From positions 10,998,600 through 11,062,599 of the forward strand of contig CP137670.1 of NCBI GenBank assembly GCA_037976565.1: a stretch of 64,000 bases of DNA, read 5' to 3'. This DNA is from Mesocentrotus franciscanus (lineage: Eukaryota; Echinodermata; Echinoidea; Camarodonta; Strongylocentrotidae). Both the position numbers and the translations under genes were made by a program. The notes under the pieces are model-generated. The model saw nothing but the letters and a program-made list of their open reading frames with translations, was not told the DNA's origin and did not search any database. Shown here piece by piece: positions 1 to 9,832 of the stretch. Positions within the stretch are counted from its first letter, which is position 1, and the number at the start of each line of letters is the position of its first letter.

Positions 1-1034
1 TGCGGTGGGGCGTGCGCACCTCCTAGCGACTAAAGAGGTCCGTTTGACCAGAAGGTGGGGGAGCGCACTGCGCAGATCCACCGCTCTGCCGATCGTGAAA
101 AACTCCCGACCCGCGCCCGCCGATGGGCCAGTCAAGTCAACCCACCGGAGTATAATAATTATACCCCATACGTAATTCCGGCAAGCGCCTGTTATCTACT
201 ACTGATGGGAAGTTGGGAACACAATTTTTAATTCGTAATAGTACACTCCAATTAAAATTGTGTAAACGGTGGGCATGCATGCATTGTCGAGTATCTTTCT
301 TTTTTATTTGTTTTATTTGAACACATTATTATTATTATTATAATTATTTATTTTGCATTTCAGAAGAAAAAAGTACAAACAACAGATAAAATGAATAATA
401 AAAAAATACACTGATCATGACTCAAAACAGGTGAAGAGATTTTTGACAATGCAGCCGGGGCTGCCTGGGAAAAGAAAGGTGAAATGAATTACCATGACCC
501 TCAGGTCTTCTGTTCCACACCCCGTCAACTCTATCCAAATCTGTACCTAAAATCAGAAGGAATAGACAGCAAGAAATAAATTTATAAAAGTGTGTCAGAT
601 TGTAAAGGGGTAGGGCGATATAATGAAGGTTGACATGATAGTTGAAATATGACTGGAATTTTTAATTGAATTACAAAAGTATATATATGCATGTAGGATT
701 TAACTTATGGAATCAAGTTGTTATGAATTTCTTGTACATTTAATCAGATATACCAGATTCAATACCTAAAAATGGTTATGAATTAATGCCTAGTAAGATA
801 TCTTAACATCTTCAAGTGTTGAGGAATAATTTTCAAAATATTTATATCACAAACATTTCACTTACTATCATTTCAAATTGCTTATAATTACTATTAAGAT
901 TACAATTTCACCTACTTGATATATCGTTTCCATTCAAATTTCCGTTCACAAAAAATTAACGCAGAGTACATGCATTATATTCAAGAAGAAATAAAATATA
1001 TATTATAACAGAAACATCAAATTACCCTTAAAAA

Positions 1035-1690
1035 ATCGGTTTGTAGTACTTGTAAAAAATGCGGCAAGTTTCCTGTAACTGCCTCTACGCGGATTTCATC
1101 TGGGAGTCTCTCCCAGATAACAGGGAATCTGTGGATAGCTGTCTGGCGCAGGCACTCAGTCCTGGCCTTTAAGAATTAAAATTTGACATCGTGATCTCTG
1201 TGGCGTTTTCAGAGGATTATGTAGCTTTGCACTGAATCACAGTCAATTAGTCCATATAATACTTTGGTAAAAAATGACACTAATAGATTAGTTCTTCTTG
1301 TCTCCTTAGTATTTCACGCAAATCACTGCAAGCGCTCCTCATATGGCATTTCTTGCCTTCGTTGTCTTAGTATCTCTCTTGATGCTGTCCTTTGTACCTG
1401 TTCCAAGGCATCACTATGCTTTCTGGAATTGACAAGCCAAGCTGGTACTCCGTGTTCAAGAATGGGCAACACGGTTGATTTGTAAAGACACAAGAGTGTC
1501 CTACGAGATACTCCAGCAGAAAAGCGTCACATGAGTCCTAACATGGGGTAAGCTTTATAAACAACAAACTGCACATGGTCATCCCAGGTTAGATTACTAT
1601 TCAGAACATCTCCTAAATATTTGATTCAGGAGACTTGTTTTACAGTTACATCTTCAATTGTGTAGAGTGGCTCCTGAACATTTCTTATTC
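1035..1690 (-). mobile_element. LINE reverse-transcriptase fragment in intron 4 (copy 1)
   Basis: The minus strand reads as the C-terminal half of a non-LTR reverse transcriptase: [18 protein letters not shown], then AYPMLGLM, then [15 protein letters not shown], then [21 protein letters not shown] few in-frame stops show it is dead. The same fragment lies in copy 2 at about 15929-16584 and is absent from intron 4 of copy 3. Confidence 0.8.
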
Positions 1691-1764
1691 AAGGTGCGAT
1701 TCGTAAGATATTGTTTTTTAAGAATTAAGACGCATTAACACCTATTTACTATTTAAATTGTTAA

Positions 1765-2160
1765 AGGTAAAGTCCAGTTTTGGAAACGCCCCCCTCTCAA
1801 AAAATGAAATGAAAGCTCTCATTACCAATCATGTGAAAGAATATGTTTTGACTAATACGTGATGATATTTTGCCGGACAACCGCCTACTAATTGATATAT
1901 TTGGTAAATTATTATATCTATTTGGACCAAATAGATATCGTGCACGTGTCGCGCACGTGTCGCGTAGTCCCATGTACATATTTCTGTATACAGTGCTTGT
2001 AACTTTACCGAGACTAGGCCAAATTTCTTATCATTTTGATGATTCCAGAACCTTGCAGTACACACCAATACTTATATGCTAGATGATCAACTATTCTGAT
2101 CGATTCCATAACGTTTCTTTCACAATGCAATCGCATGACCAGAACTGCAGGTCTTTATCT
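1765..2160. mobile_element. MITE flanked by TTAA (TIR AGGTAAAGTCC), copy 1 intron 4
   Basis: TTAA at 1761-1764 and 2161-2164 flank a 396-bp element with ends AGGTAAAGTCCAG and (inverted) AGATAAAGACC. A central palindrome surrounds a GCACGTGTCGCG doublet near 1940-1965. A related element is nested at 8598-8982 with the same TTAA flanks. TTAA duplication is the piggyBac hallmark, so it is probably a non-autonomous member of that superfamily. Confidence 0.78.
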
Positions 2161-2389
2161 TTAAGTCTAATAGAAGAACCTGTGCATCATTATCGTTGCT
2201 GATTATACGGTACAAAAGCGTGCCATCGGCGAATAATACACATAAATAACCAAACGTATTGGACAGTTCTAAACTACATTTTGATATCGGTTAGTTGATA
2301 TCACACAATAACACATATATATAATCACCATATACAGTAGTTCACAGTATACAGTTATTTAAGTGTAGCATTGATTAAGACTTGTTATA

Positions 2390-2968
2390 CAACTCACTCC
2401 CAGATCCTAATCAAATGATTGGTCATGCGCGATCACGTGCGATTCATTTACTGAGCCTATTGCACGCTTTTTCATGAAAGAGCGTGCAATATTTTCCAGT
2501 CCTATTGCACGCTTTTTTAGCGCATGTACATAATGCGCAGTAGAGCGCGTAGAGGTTAGCGCTTAATACTGTGTGTGCATGGGCCCAGGGGCATGGGCCT
2601 ATTCTTGCGCAGGCCTATTTTTGCGCAGCACTATGCGTAAATAGGTATAGAGGTAAGTGCGCTTGCTATATCTATGTATGCGCTAAATTAAGCCTTAAAC
2701 TTGAGATTTATTTGTCAGCCATGCTGTCACGAAACAATCTTGAATGAATTTTGTTTACATCAAATAACAAGGATCTAGGAGTTTCGTGTATAAAACAGAT
2801 GATGCATGTTTTCATTCGTTCATTATACGATCTATTCGCCCTCGTTGATGCTGTGTGTATCTATCGCACTCAGCCTAACGGCTTCGTGTGATAGATACAC
2901 ACAGCCTCAACTCGAGCGCGGATAGATCGTATAATGAACTCATGCGCAGCGCATGCATCATTTGTATA
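2390..2968. mobile_element. 579-bp insertion with internal hairpins (copy 1 intron 4)
   Basis: Copy 3 reads straight through the empty site (GTTATAACAT, minus strand near 43475). Copies 1 and 2 have TTATA, then this block, then TTATA again. Its ends are a short inverted TATACAA/TTGTATA. It holds repeated CCTATTGCACGCTTTTT blocks, CGCAGGCCTATT blocks and a strong palindrome at 2818-2939. The family is not recognised. Confidence 0.72.
2818..2939. repeat. 122-bp near-perfect palindrome
   Basis: Left arm GTTCATTATACGATCTAT pairs with the inverted right arm; further in, CTGTGTGTATCTATC pairs with GATAGATACACACAG around a loop near 2870-2885. The same structure is at about 17713-17834. Confidence 0.85.
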
Positions 2969-3099
2969 TTATAACATGAAGTGTATTTTTGGCTTAACCA
3001 GTCGGAACAAAACGAGCTGAGGAGCCGGACTTCTTTCGAGCATCTTATTGACTGTTGACTATATGGCTTTCACAATAATCTTTTCCCCCCAAATAAAAG

Positions 3100-3276
3100 C
3101 ATTCATGTGAGACGGACAGATAAACTCATTAAAGAAGCCAAATTTCACGGTATCGAGGAGTACATGGACCATGTCGAAAAATACTACCAGGAATTGGAGA
3201 AGAGAAAAGAAGTGTCCGTCAGGAGAGTCTTCTTAGCAACAGACGAGGTCGGTCTGCTCGACGAAGCCCAGCAAAA
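3100..3276 (+). CDS. FUT8: FUT8-like copy 1 exon 5 (HVRRTDK exon)
   Basis: Acceptor ends at 3099 (AAAAG) and donor GTGAGT starts at 3277. It enters with one base completing a glycine codon and leaves with two bases (AA). It encodes IHVRRTDK through EAQQK. The glutamate four residues after the lysine of RRTDK lines up with the proposed catalytic base of human FUT8 (Glu373). Confidence 0.88.
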
Positions 3277-6200
3277 GTGAGTTTAGGACAGCCATTGTGG
3301 CTTATAGCCATACTGTACTAAAGCACTACCGCAAAATAGATGAGCTCATACATACATAAACTTCTTATTTTTGACTAGATGAAAATTACAAGCTTTGTTT
3401 CAGTCTCCAACCCAACATTATGAATTGCAGTTTGATCAAGAGAAATGTAGAGTTATTAGTATTAGTATTAACAATGAAGACAAAAAAAACATACAGATAA
3501 AAAAAAAATGAGTGTTACAAAAATGTTCATCCCGCTTTTTCATGCTATCTCTATAGCTTCTAGAATTGATAGACATGTGAGGAGATTGTGTTTTAACACT
3601 AAGGCGCCTAATTTTCTTCTTATAATTTAACCTGACACGAGGTTTATCAAGTAATATTAAAGGTAAAATTACCGTAATATAAATTCCATTCTTTAACCCG
3701 ACTTCGCACCTAGCAAAAATCCAGTTTTGGTTGGAAATTTCAGGTAATTATTTTGGCTCCAAATTCTAATTTCTAATAAAATTCAAATGTTTGTATTTTT
3801 TCTGACATCTATCCAATATATATGTTCTTGAGTGACATTACGATATCCGAGTCCACATGGAATTTAACATTTATGTGAAAACAGGCTTAATTGTTTATCA
3901 TTTTTTAGTTTTGCGTTGTAATTTAATTTGATAATAATATTCTGAATTTTATATCGCGCCTGAAACACAAAACGATGTCTTGAGGGCTTCATAGAAATAT
4001 TTTCACCCGGGTCATCGGATTCAGGCTTGATCGCACACAATGTATTCGCCCGGGTCTGTATTCGTATTATCCACCTTCCTGGGAGCATTTCAGCCAGGCG
4101 CCTTTTTAGAGACGCTCACAATTCTTTAAAAATTCTGGCACACTTTTAACACCTTCCTGGGGGGAAAGAAGCAATGTAGGAAAAAAAAATGTAGGTTTCT
4201 TTAATAAGGGCATTCGTTATTGCCCATGAAGTTTTGAATAAATTATCTTTTACCACTTTTAATGAAATGATTGTGACAATATAATCTATTATCGATCATA
4301 GATAATGTTCATATCTTCTCCAAACTTAATTAATCAATCTAAACATTCATAGAGATTGATCAATAACCTTCTACAAAGGTATGAATTTACATATCTCGAA
4401 TACATCACATTGTCACAAGCATTTATGAAGTTCATTGCCCGGGCTCGATCCGACGACCTTCGCATCTCGACTGTCTAAACCACTCGACTACGACAAGGTT
4501 ACGAAGTAACTTGTAACATGACTTTCTTTGTTATGTATTTTATTCTTTGACAGATATCCGGGTTATGTATTTATTAGTGACACTAATATATCTCAGTCAG
4601 CTGGTTTATCATTAAGAGGGTCGGAAGAATCTTATATGGGCGTCATCGTAGACGTTCATCTTCTCGCTAGTTCGGATTTTCTTGTTTGCACGTGCTCTTC
4701 AAATGTATGTATTTCTTCATTTTTGGCGATTTCCTCTTCCATTTTATTTATCATTGTTATTTATTTATTCTTTCATTAACCCATTTACCTACCTATTCAT
4801 TTTATTGCGATCAACTTGAAACATGCATGGCAAAAGTTATATTTATTTCTGTTTCTTCTTTTTATTATTTCTAGTATGTTTGGGAGGAGGGTGGGTCCCT
4901 TTGACTTGAATGATTCGGTTAGGGGCTAAGGGATATAATAGACAGAGCGCTGGTTGATTTTAATCCCTTGGCATTCCATGTCACCCACCCCCCTCTTTAT
5001 CACATTTCAAAATCGTATTTCTTCCTTCAGGAGAAAAAATTGCACATGGGCTATACGGGAAGAAGAAAAAATCCCCCATTTTTGTAATGCGTCTGACTAT
5101 TAATCATTCTGATGTGGTGTTGGCGCAGGATGATAAGGATCCCACGGACAGCAAGGAGAATAATCAGACCAGTGCTTGATGATCTACAACCGAACCGTTC
5201 CTAGGGGTCATGGTTGTGAAACAGAAACTTGTCTTCTTTGGACACAATGTAGGATCAAAGGGTATAATGAAGCAGAATTTTATGATTGACAAAGTGCAGG
5301 GTAAAAGGAGAAGATGAAGGAAAATTATTAGATGGCTAGAAGGTGTGACAAAAGAAACAAGTATTTTAAAGAGGTGTACATACTTGCACAGTACAAAGTA
5401 GCCTAAAGAGGGTTTGTCCATGTGGTCACCATGGTAACTAATTTATTATTTGTTTTGTAGTCTTAATGTTGTATAAAGAATATTTTATAACAAAACGCAT
5501 GTTTGAGCATTGTTTCGAACAGAAACTCGCTAAAGAATCAGGGTCCCGGTCTAGTCTGAAAGTCGTATAGTACGTTGTAGACGAAAATCGTTAACTGTGT
5601 GGGGCTTATCGTGAGTGCACACTATGATTGCTGGCAAGTTGTCATGTCAAATTACTTCTTCTTTATAAGACGTTTCTTCACACGATTTGTATTATTATTT
5701 GTTCTTTATTCTGAACATGTTATTATGAAAGCCTCCTGTCTGTTCGGCATGAAGAGTAAACATGTCGTTCTTGTTCCGTGTGTGTGTATGTGGGTGGACA
5801 GGCACGTCGTAAGATCGTAAACAGAACAAAATAAGGATTAAAAATGGCCTATTCTTATTACCAAATAGAGCGCTGTTTTAGTATCGGACACAGTTGCCTG
5901 GCATAAAATGCACACGTGCCGTTATTGAAATTGTCGACAATTTTAGGAATTCATTTTAGATGGGAAATGCTTATTTGACAAATAGTTTCAGGTCTAAAAT
6001 GCCGAGGATAAATCTTAACCAATCACATAGTTTTTACTATCTGTCTAATACCGTGATACATAATCAACTCTGTATCATGATTTTTAACAGCACTCGATCG
6101 ATTACCTAGTAAACACAATGTAAAAATGGGACATGTCATTCGATTGGATTGCTTTGTCTACAATAAGGTCCGAAGATTCGTTAATGGCGATTCAACCTTA

Positions 6201-7504
6201 AAGCCCCTCTGTACTAGTTTGGCCAGGAGGGATTACAGGGATTAGCGTGGTCACTGACAGGCGGTTATCTCATCAAATCAGCTCTCAATTAACATGAGAA
6301 AAAGAGGATCATGGGGGACCAACGAGCACCGCTTATAGGCATTATTTCTATATAGAGGAAAAAGTATCTACAAGTAGTACAATGGGGCTTTCAGATTCAG
6401 GAGTAAAACGGAGAGGGTGAATCTCAACAATTTTTGACTAGATTATATACAACGTAATTCAAATGAGATCGGTCCAATACCTCGATCATTACAATGGACC
6501 ATTTTCGGCGTGTTTTCTGCGTTGTGAGTATTTGTTCCCGGAGAGTCTTCGGACGCGCAGGTTCATTCGCCTATTCCGGGTCTTTGTGTCTCTTTTGTCG
6601 GGGCTTGTTCAGTGTAACAATAGTTTATACTGCTGGTTGCCACGTCGTACAAGCCTAGACTTTGCTCGAGCTTGCAACGGCAGACTGATGTATGCTTAAT
6701 GAGCCTCGGCGGAGGAGACCCGGGGATCTGACGCGGGCGGCTGCATTCGCGCGTCTGGGGTCTCTCTGGGAGCAGGCATGCGCAAGGTTTGATGCGCGCT
6801 GACTATGGTCTTGTACTGGGATTCTCGCTCAACAAGCCTAGCTTTTCTGAGATTTCCTTTTTTCCCCACTCAGTTAAATCATGCAATATAAAATATCTTG
6901 TTCTTAAACTTAAATTTATTTTCGTAAACTTATTTTGTTTCGTAGATACATGTACTTATCAGTATTCGTTCCTCGTATAATTAATTTGTTCTATTATGTA
7001 TTGTAATACTGTATGGTTTATATCATTTATTTTAATTTGGTGATATTTGAGTGGAAAAATAAATAAATTAAAATTCAAAATTCAAATACCGTGATAAATA
7101 ACAAAAACTATCTTGAAGCACATATAAAATCATACACAATTCCATGTGCAGAGATCATGCACGGCAGGTTGTGACCGTTCAAAAACTCACAAGCAAATTT
7201 GATTTTGTTTTTCTTTTCTTTAATAGAAATTGTCAAGTTCTAACACGAAAACGCCCAATGCAAAAACCAAATAAATAAATGCCAATCATAACAGAATTTA
7301 CGAAATTCATAGTTTATTTTCTGTTTATTAACGCAGATATGTCGACTGGCTTACGAGATGATGCAGGGTTCTCATTCAGATGCCTCCGGAAAACTCCACT
7401 GCGTAGACAGACGATACTACTGGTTCGGTGGGAATACCAAAAGAAAAACAGCAAAGATGCCTTTGTACGAAGGCGCTGAGAACGTTTCACTGTATGGAGT
7501 GTGA
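3100..7504 (+). CDS. FUT8: FUT8-like alpha-1,6-fucosyltransferase, copy 1, 3' part (exons 5-7)
   Basis: Exons 3100-3276, 4554-4704 and 7337-7504 (stop TGA 7502-7504) join in frame with GT-AG introns and encode the C-terminal part of a GT23 fucosyltransferase. Exon 5 gives HVRRTDK, the donor-binding motif of FUT8 with its two arginines, followed by EEYM and LATDE. Exon 6 gives [12 protein letters not shown] and [10 protein letters not shown]; exon 7 gives [10 protein letters not shown] and [11 protein letters not shown]. The known enzyme moves fucose from GDP-fucose to the innermost GlcNAc of N-glycans in the Golgi. No lesion is seen in these exons. Exons 1-4 would lie upstream of the window, or the block is an assembly copy of copy 2. 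Confidence 0.85.
4438..4500 (-). repeat. tRNA-like SINE head (relic) in intron 5
   Basis: The minus strand has an A-box-like TAGTCGAGTGG and a B-box-like GGATCGAGCCC at tRNA spacing, but no proper anticodon stem. Homologues lie at about 19331-19393 and, inverted, about 41938-42003, so it predates the gene duplication. Read as a tRNA-derived SINE head, not a working tRNA. Confidence 0.45.
4554..4704 (+). CDS. FUT8: FUT8-like copy 1 exon 6
   Basis: Acceptor TTTGACAG ends at 4553; donor GTATGT follows at 4705. 151 bases encode [14 protein letters not shown] through LVCTCSSN, matching the FUT8 segment around ISDNSISWSAGL and DFLVCTFSSQ. The frame is open, unlike the same exon in copy 3. Confidence 0.87.
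6202..6389. mobile_element. 188-bp MITE, TIR AGCCCC, in intron 6 (copy 1)
   Basis: TTAA (6198-6201), then AGCCCCTCTGTAC at the left end; GTACAATGGGGCT at the right end, followed by TTCA (mutated TTAA). A second member in opposite orientation, 11305-11492, has intact TTAA on both sides. Confidence 0.75.
6465..7078 (+). mobile_element. Unrecognised retroposed insertion with 9-bp target duplication (copy 1)
   Basis: AATTCAAAT at 6456-6464 and again at 7079-7087 flanks a 614-bp block that begins GC-rich and ends in an A-rich tail with AATAAATAAATTAAAATTC. That is the signature of target-primed retroposition (SINE, truncated LINE or processed transcript) on the plus strand. A 78-codon frame (6463-6699) in the GC-rich head matches nothing I know. 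Absent from copy 3. Confidence 0.65.
7337..7504 (+). CDS. FUT8: FUT8-like copy 1 exon 7, terminal
   Basis: Acceptor AACGCAG ends at 7336. The exon encodes [10 protein letters not shown] and then a tail ending NVSLYGV with TGA at 7502-7504. Vertebrate FUT8 continues past the matching GGQN region into an SH3 domain; here the protein stops. The same end is seen in copy 3. Confidence 0.85.
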   Translation: MCRLAYEMMQGSHSDASGKLHCVDRRYYWFGGNTKRKTAKMPLYEGAENVSLYGV

Positions 7505-7584
7505 CGCCTGATTGGCTGCCTTATTCCACAAGCTCTCTTTGATTGTCATTATTCAAACATGTTTGGCTTGATAGTAAAGTTAGC

Positions 7585-8084
7585 NNNNNNNNNNNNNNNN
7601 NNNNNNNNNNNNNNNNNNNNNNNNNNNNNNNNNNNNNNNNNNNNNNNNNNNNNNNNNNNNNNNNNNNNNNNNNNNNNNNNNNNNNNNNNNNNNNNNNNNN
7701 NNNNNNNNNNNNNNNNNNNNNNNNNNNNNNNNNNNNNNNNNNNNNNNNNNNNNNNNNNNNNNNNNNNNNNNNNNNNNNNNNNNNNNNNNNNNNNNNNNNN
7801 NNNNNNNNNNNNNNNNNNNNNNNNNNNNNNNNNNNNNNNNNNNNNNNNNNNNNNNNNNNNNNNNNNNNNNNNNNNNNNNNNNNNNNNNNNNNNNNNNNNN
7901 NNNNNNNNNNNNNNNNNNNNNNNNNNNNNNNNNNNNNNNNNNNNNNNNNNNNNNNNNNNNNNNNNNNNNNNNNNNNNNNNNNNNNNNNNNNNNNNNNNNN
8001 NNNNNNNNNNNNNNNNNNNNNNNNNNNNNNNNNNNNNNNNNNNNNNNNNNNNNNNNNNNNNNNNNNNNNNNNNNNNNNNNNNNN
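7585..8084. other. Assembly gap, exactly 500 N
   Basis: 500 consecutive Ns. The round length suggests a placeholder of unknown true size. The left side is 3' flank of FUT8-like copy 1; the right side is 5' flank of copy 2. Translated frames crossing it are meaningless. Confidence 0.99.
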
Positions 8085-8548
8085 CCGGCACTTACTTCTT
8101 CTGTTTATAGGGTGACTCACATAAGAATGCACCACCTCCTCACTGTGAAATGCTGCCATCTCTTGGTAGCTAAAGGTCAATCATTGTAGTTCAACGAACT
8201 CTTATTTCCAAGATGTCATCCTATATTATTTGCTGCATAAGTTTGGTGAAATTTGGAGCAATTTTAGTGCATTTATAGCTATTTTTCAAGAAAAAAAATA
8301 ATATGATTGAACAACACCAAGCCGTTAAATGCATTGAATGAAGTTAATGAATGAAGATCAATGAAAACCATTGCATCCTCTCCAACCTGCCTGAGAGTGA
8401 TGACAATGGCTGGAAATAGAGATGCTTGGGGAAGAAGAGTGCCAGGAATTTGAAGTCTGACATTATTTGTTCACTTCGTTACACCTACCTTTCTGCCATT
8501 ACTATGATTTACTTACAAAATTCCAAGTGGAATAGGTCCTGCTTGAAC

Positions 8549-9238
8549 AGGGGGGTGTTTCACATAAAGACTAAGATCAACTTTAAGTTGGACTTAAAGA
8601 TAAAGACCAGTTCTGGTCATGCGATTACATTGTGAAAGAAACGTTGTGGAATCGATCAGAAATGTTTGATCATCTAGCATATAAGTATTGGTGTGTACTG
8701 CAAGGTTCTGGAATCATCAAAATGATAAAAAACGGCCCAGTCTTGGTAAAGTTACAAGCACTGTACACAGAAAGATGTATATGGGACTACGCGACCACGT
8801 GCGCGATATCTATTTGGTCCCAATATATATAATAATTTACCAAATATATCAATTAGTAGGCGGTTTCCCGGCAAAATTTGTATCATCACGTATTAGTCAA
8901 AACATATTATTTCACATGATTGGTAATGAGAGCTTCCATTTCATTTTTTGAGAGAGGGGCGTTTCCAAAACTGGTCTTTACCTTAAACTATGGCAGGCCG
9001 TTCATGCCACTGGTTGCTCTCACCATTGGTCTCTCATTTATGATCTTTAGATAATATATTTTACTTCAATAATGATCTATAAAAATAGGTAAATTCTGTA
9101 GATTTGTGACCACGATTTGTACGTCCCTTGAGAAACCAATGCCATGAATAGTTAAAGGAACTAGTGGCATGAACTGCCTGCCATAGTTAAGTCCAACTTA
9201 AAGTCGATCTTAGTCTTTGTGAAACACCCCCCCCCCCA
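8549..9238. mobile_element. MITE with GGGGTGTTTCAC ends, hosting a nested MITE
   Basis: Long terminal inverted repeats GGGGTGTTTCACA...GACTTTAAGTTGGACTTA enclose a body containing CTATGGCAGGCCGTTCATGC. The same family without a nested insert is at 11573-11867, which gives the empty site for the inner element at 8598-8982. Confidence 0.8.
8598..8982. mobile_element. Nested TTAA MITE (TIR AGATAAAGACC)
   Basis: Flanked by TTAA at 8594-8597 and 8983-8986. The uninterrupted relative reads GGACTTAACTATGG at 11612, so one TTAA became two. Same family as 1765-2160, in opposite orientation. Confidence 0.82.
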
Positions 9239-9341
9239 GATGTGGGCAATGTGCCCTCAGTTCTACGCTCCTCCAGAGTACCCCTTCCGACTGACAAGGA
9301 AATTTGCCACACGATAACTTATCTCTACCACCTCATCCCCC

Positions 9342-9486
9342 TTCCCCAAAAATAAAAGTGAAGGAAAAGGAAGAAGAACAAAAGGGAAGAGGAGGGGGAG
9401 TAGAAGGTGGGGGAGGAGGAGGAGGGAAGGAGGATCAGAAGAAGAATTCAAAGGAGAGGGGGGGGGAGAAAGGGAACGAGGAGAAA
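9342..9486 (+). repeat. Polypurine tract upstream of FUT8-like copy 2
   Basis: About 145 bases of almost pure A/G ending some 150 bases before the start codon. A shorter matching polypyrimidine tract lies at about 50365-50435 upstream of copy 3. Confidence 0.8.
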
Positions 9487-9638
9487 ACGACCTTCTGTTT
9501 TTAAGAGAAGCGAAATATCCACTACCTTTTACATTATTTTTGTGATACAGATTAATTGAACACCGTCTGTCATTATCTAAATCTATAATGCAGAAAGCAG
9601 AAATAGGTTTGGTTGTCTAACGAGGGAGAGTCGTGATC

Positions 9639-9832
9639 ATGGATACTTTGTTCAAGTTGATGTTGACGATTACGCTAGCCTTGCTTATCAGCCTTTTCAC
9701 CATATTTGACCAAAAAGTATCTCCTCGGTTTAACCAGCTCATTAAGTCTTCCAAGCAGAACTCGCCTCGCGCGGAGCTCCACAATGTCAGGCAACTGTAC
9801 ACGAACGTGAGGAAACCTGCCCAAGAACAAAA
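9639..9832 (+). CDS. FUT8: FUT8-like copy 2 exon 1 (signal anchor)
   Basis: ATG at 9639 (context ATCATGG) starts [18 protein letters not shown], a type II signal anchor. Donor GTAATT at 9833 leaves two bases (AA). The start is chosen because copy 3 has the same MDTL start and the same exon length of 194 bases. Confidence 0.85.

Larger units (their letters stand above)
1..7584 (+). repeat. Near-identical direct copy of 14893-22477
   Basis: Base 1 aligns with 14893, and the match runs without a break to the base before the N gap (7584 to 22477). Reading both, I spotted about five substitutions (for example at 1732, 2110, 3595, 6053, 6652) and about eight short indels, mostly in homopolymers, so identity is about 99.8 percent. 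Every transposon insertion is shared. It covers the second part of intron 4 and exons 5-7 of a FUT8-like gene. The matching point in copy 2 directly follows a 12-base poly-G run. This may be a duplicated contig or a very recent tandem duplication; the sequence alone does not decide. Confidence 0.95.
8085..9638 (+). other. 5' flank of FUT8-like copy 2
   Basis: 8085-8260 and 9239-9638 match, inverted, the 5' flank of copy 3 (about 50214-50690), so the inverted duplication includes upstream DNA and may carry promoter sequence. Between them lies a nested pair of MITEs. No confident core promoter motif was seen. Confidence 0.7.

Noticed and set aside
1870..2082. 70-codon frame
   Set aside because: It lies inside a TTAA-flanked MITE, in a palindromic region where both strands are open.
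2456..2520. Terminator-like hairpin followed by T runs
   Set aside because: Bacterial-type terminators are not expected here; it is part of a hairpin-rich insertion.
4438..4500. tRNA-Ser-like gene
   Set aside because: A and B boxes only; no anticodon stem. The same relic is in all three gene copies, so SINE head is more likely.
7521..8180. Long open frames of 180-219 codons on both strands
   Set aside because: They consist almost wholly of the 500 Ns at 7585-8084.
9304..9504. Lys/Glu/Gly-rich frame
   Set aside because: Translation of a polypurine tract.
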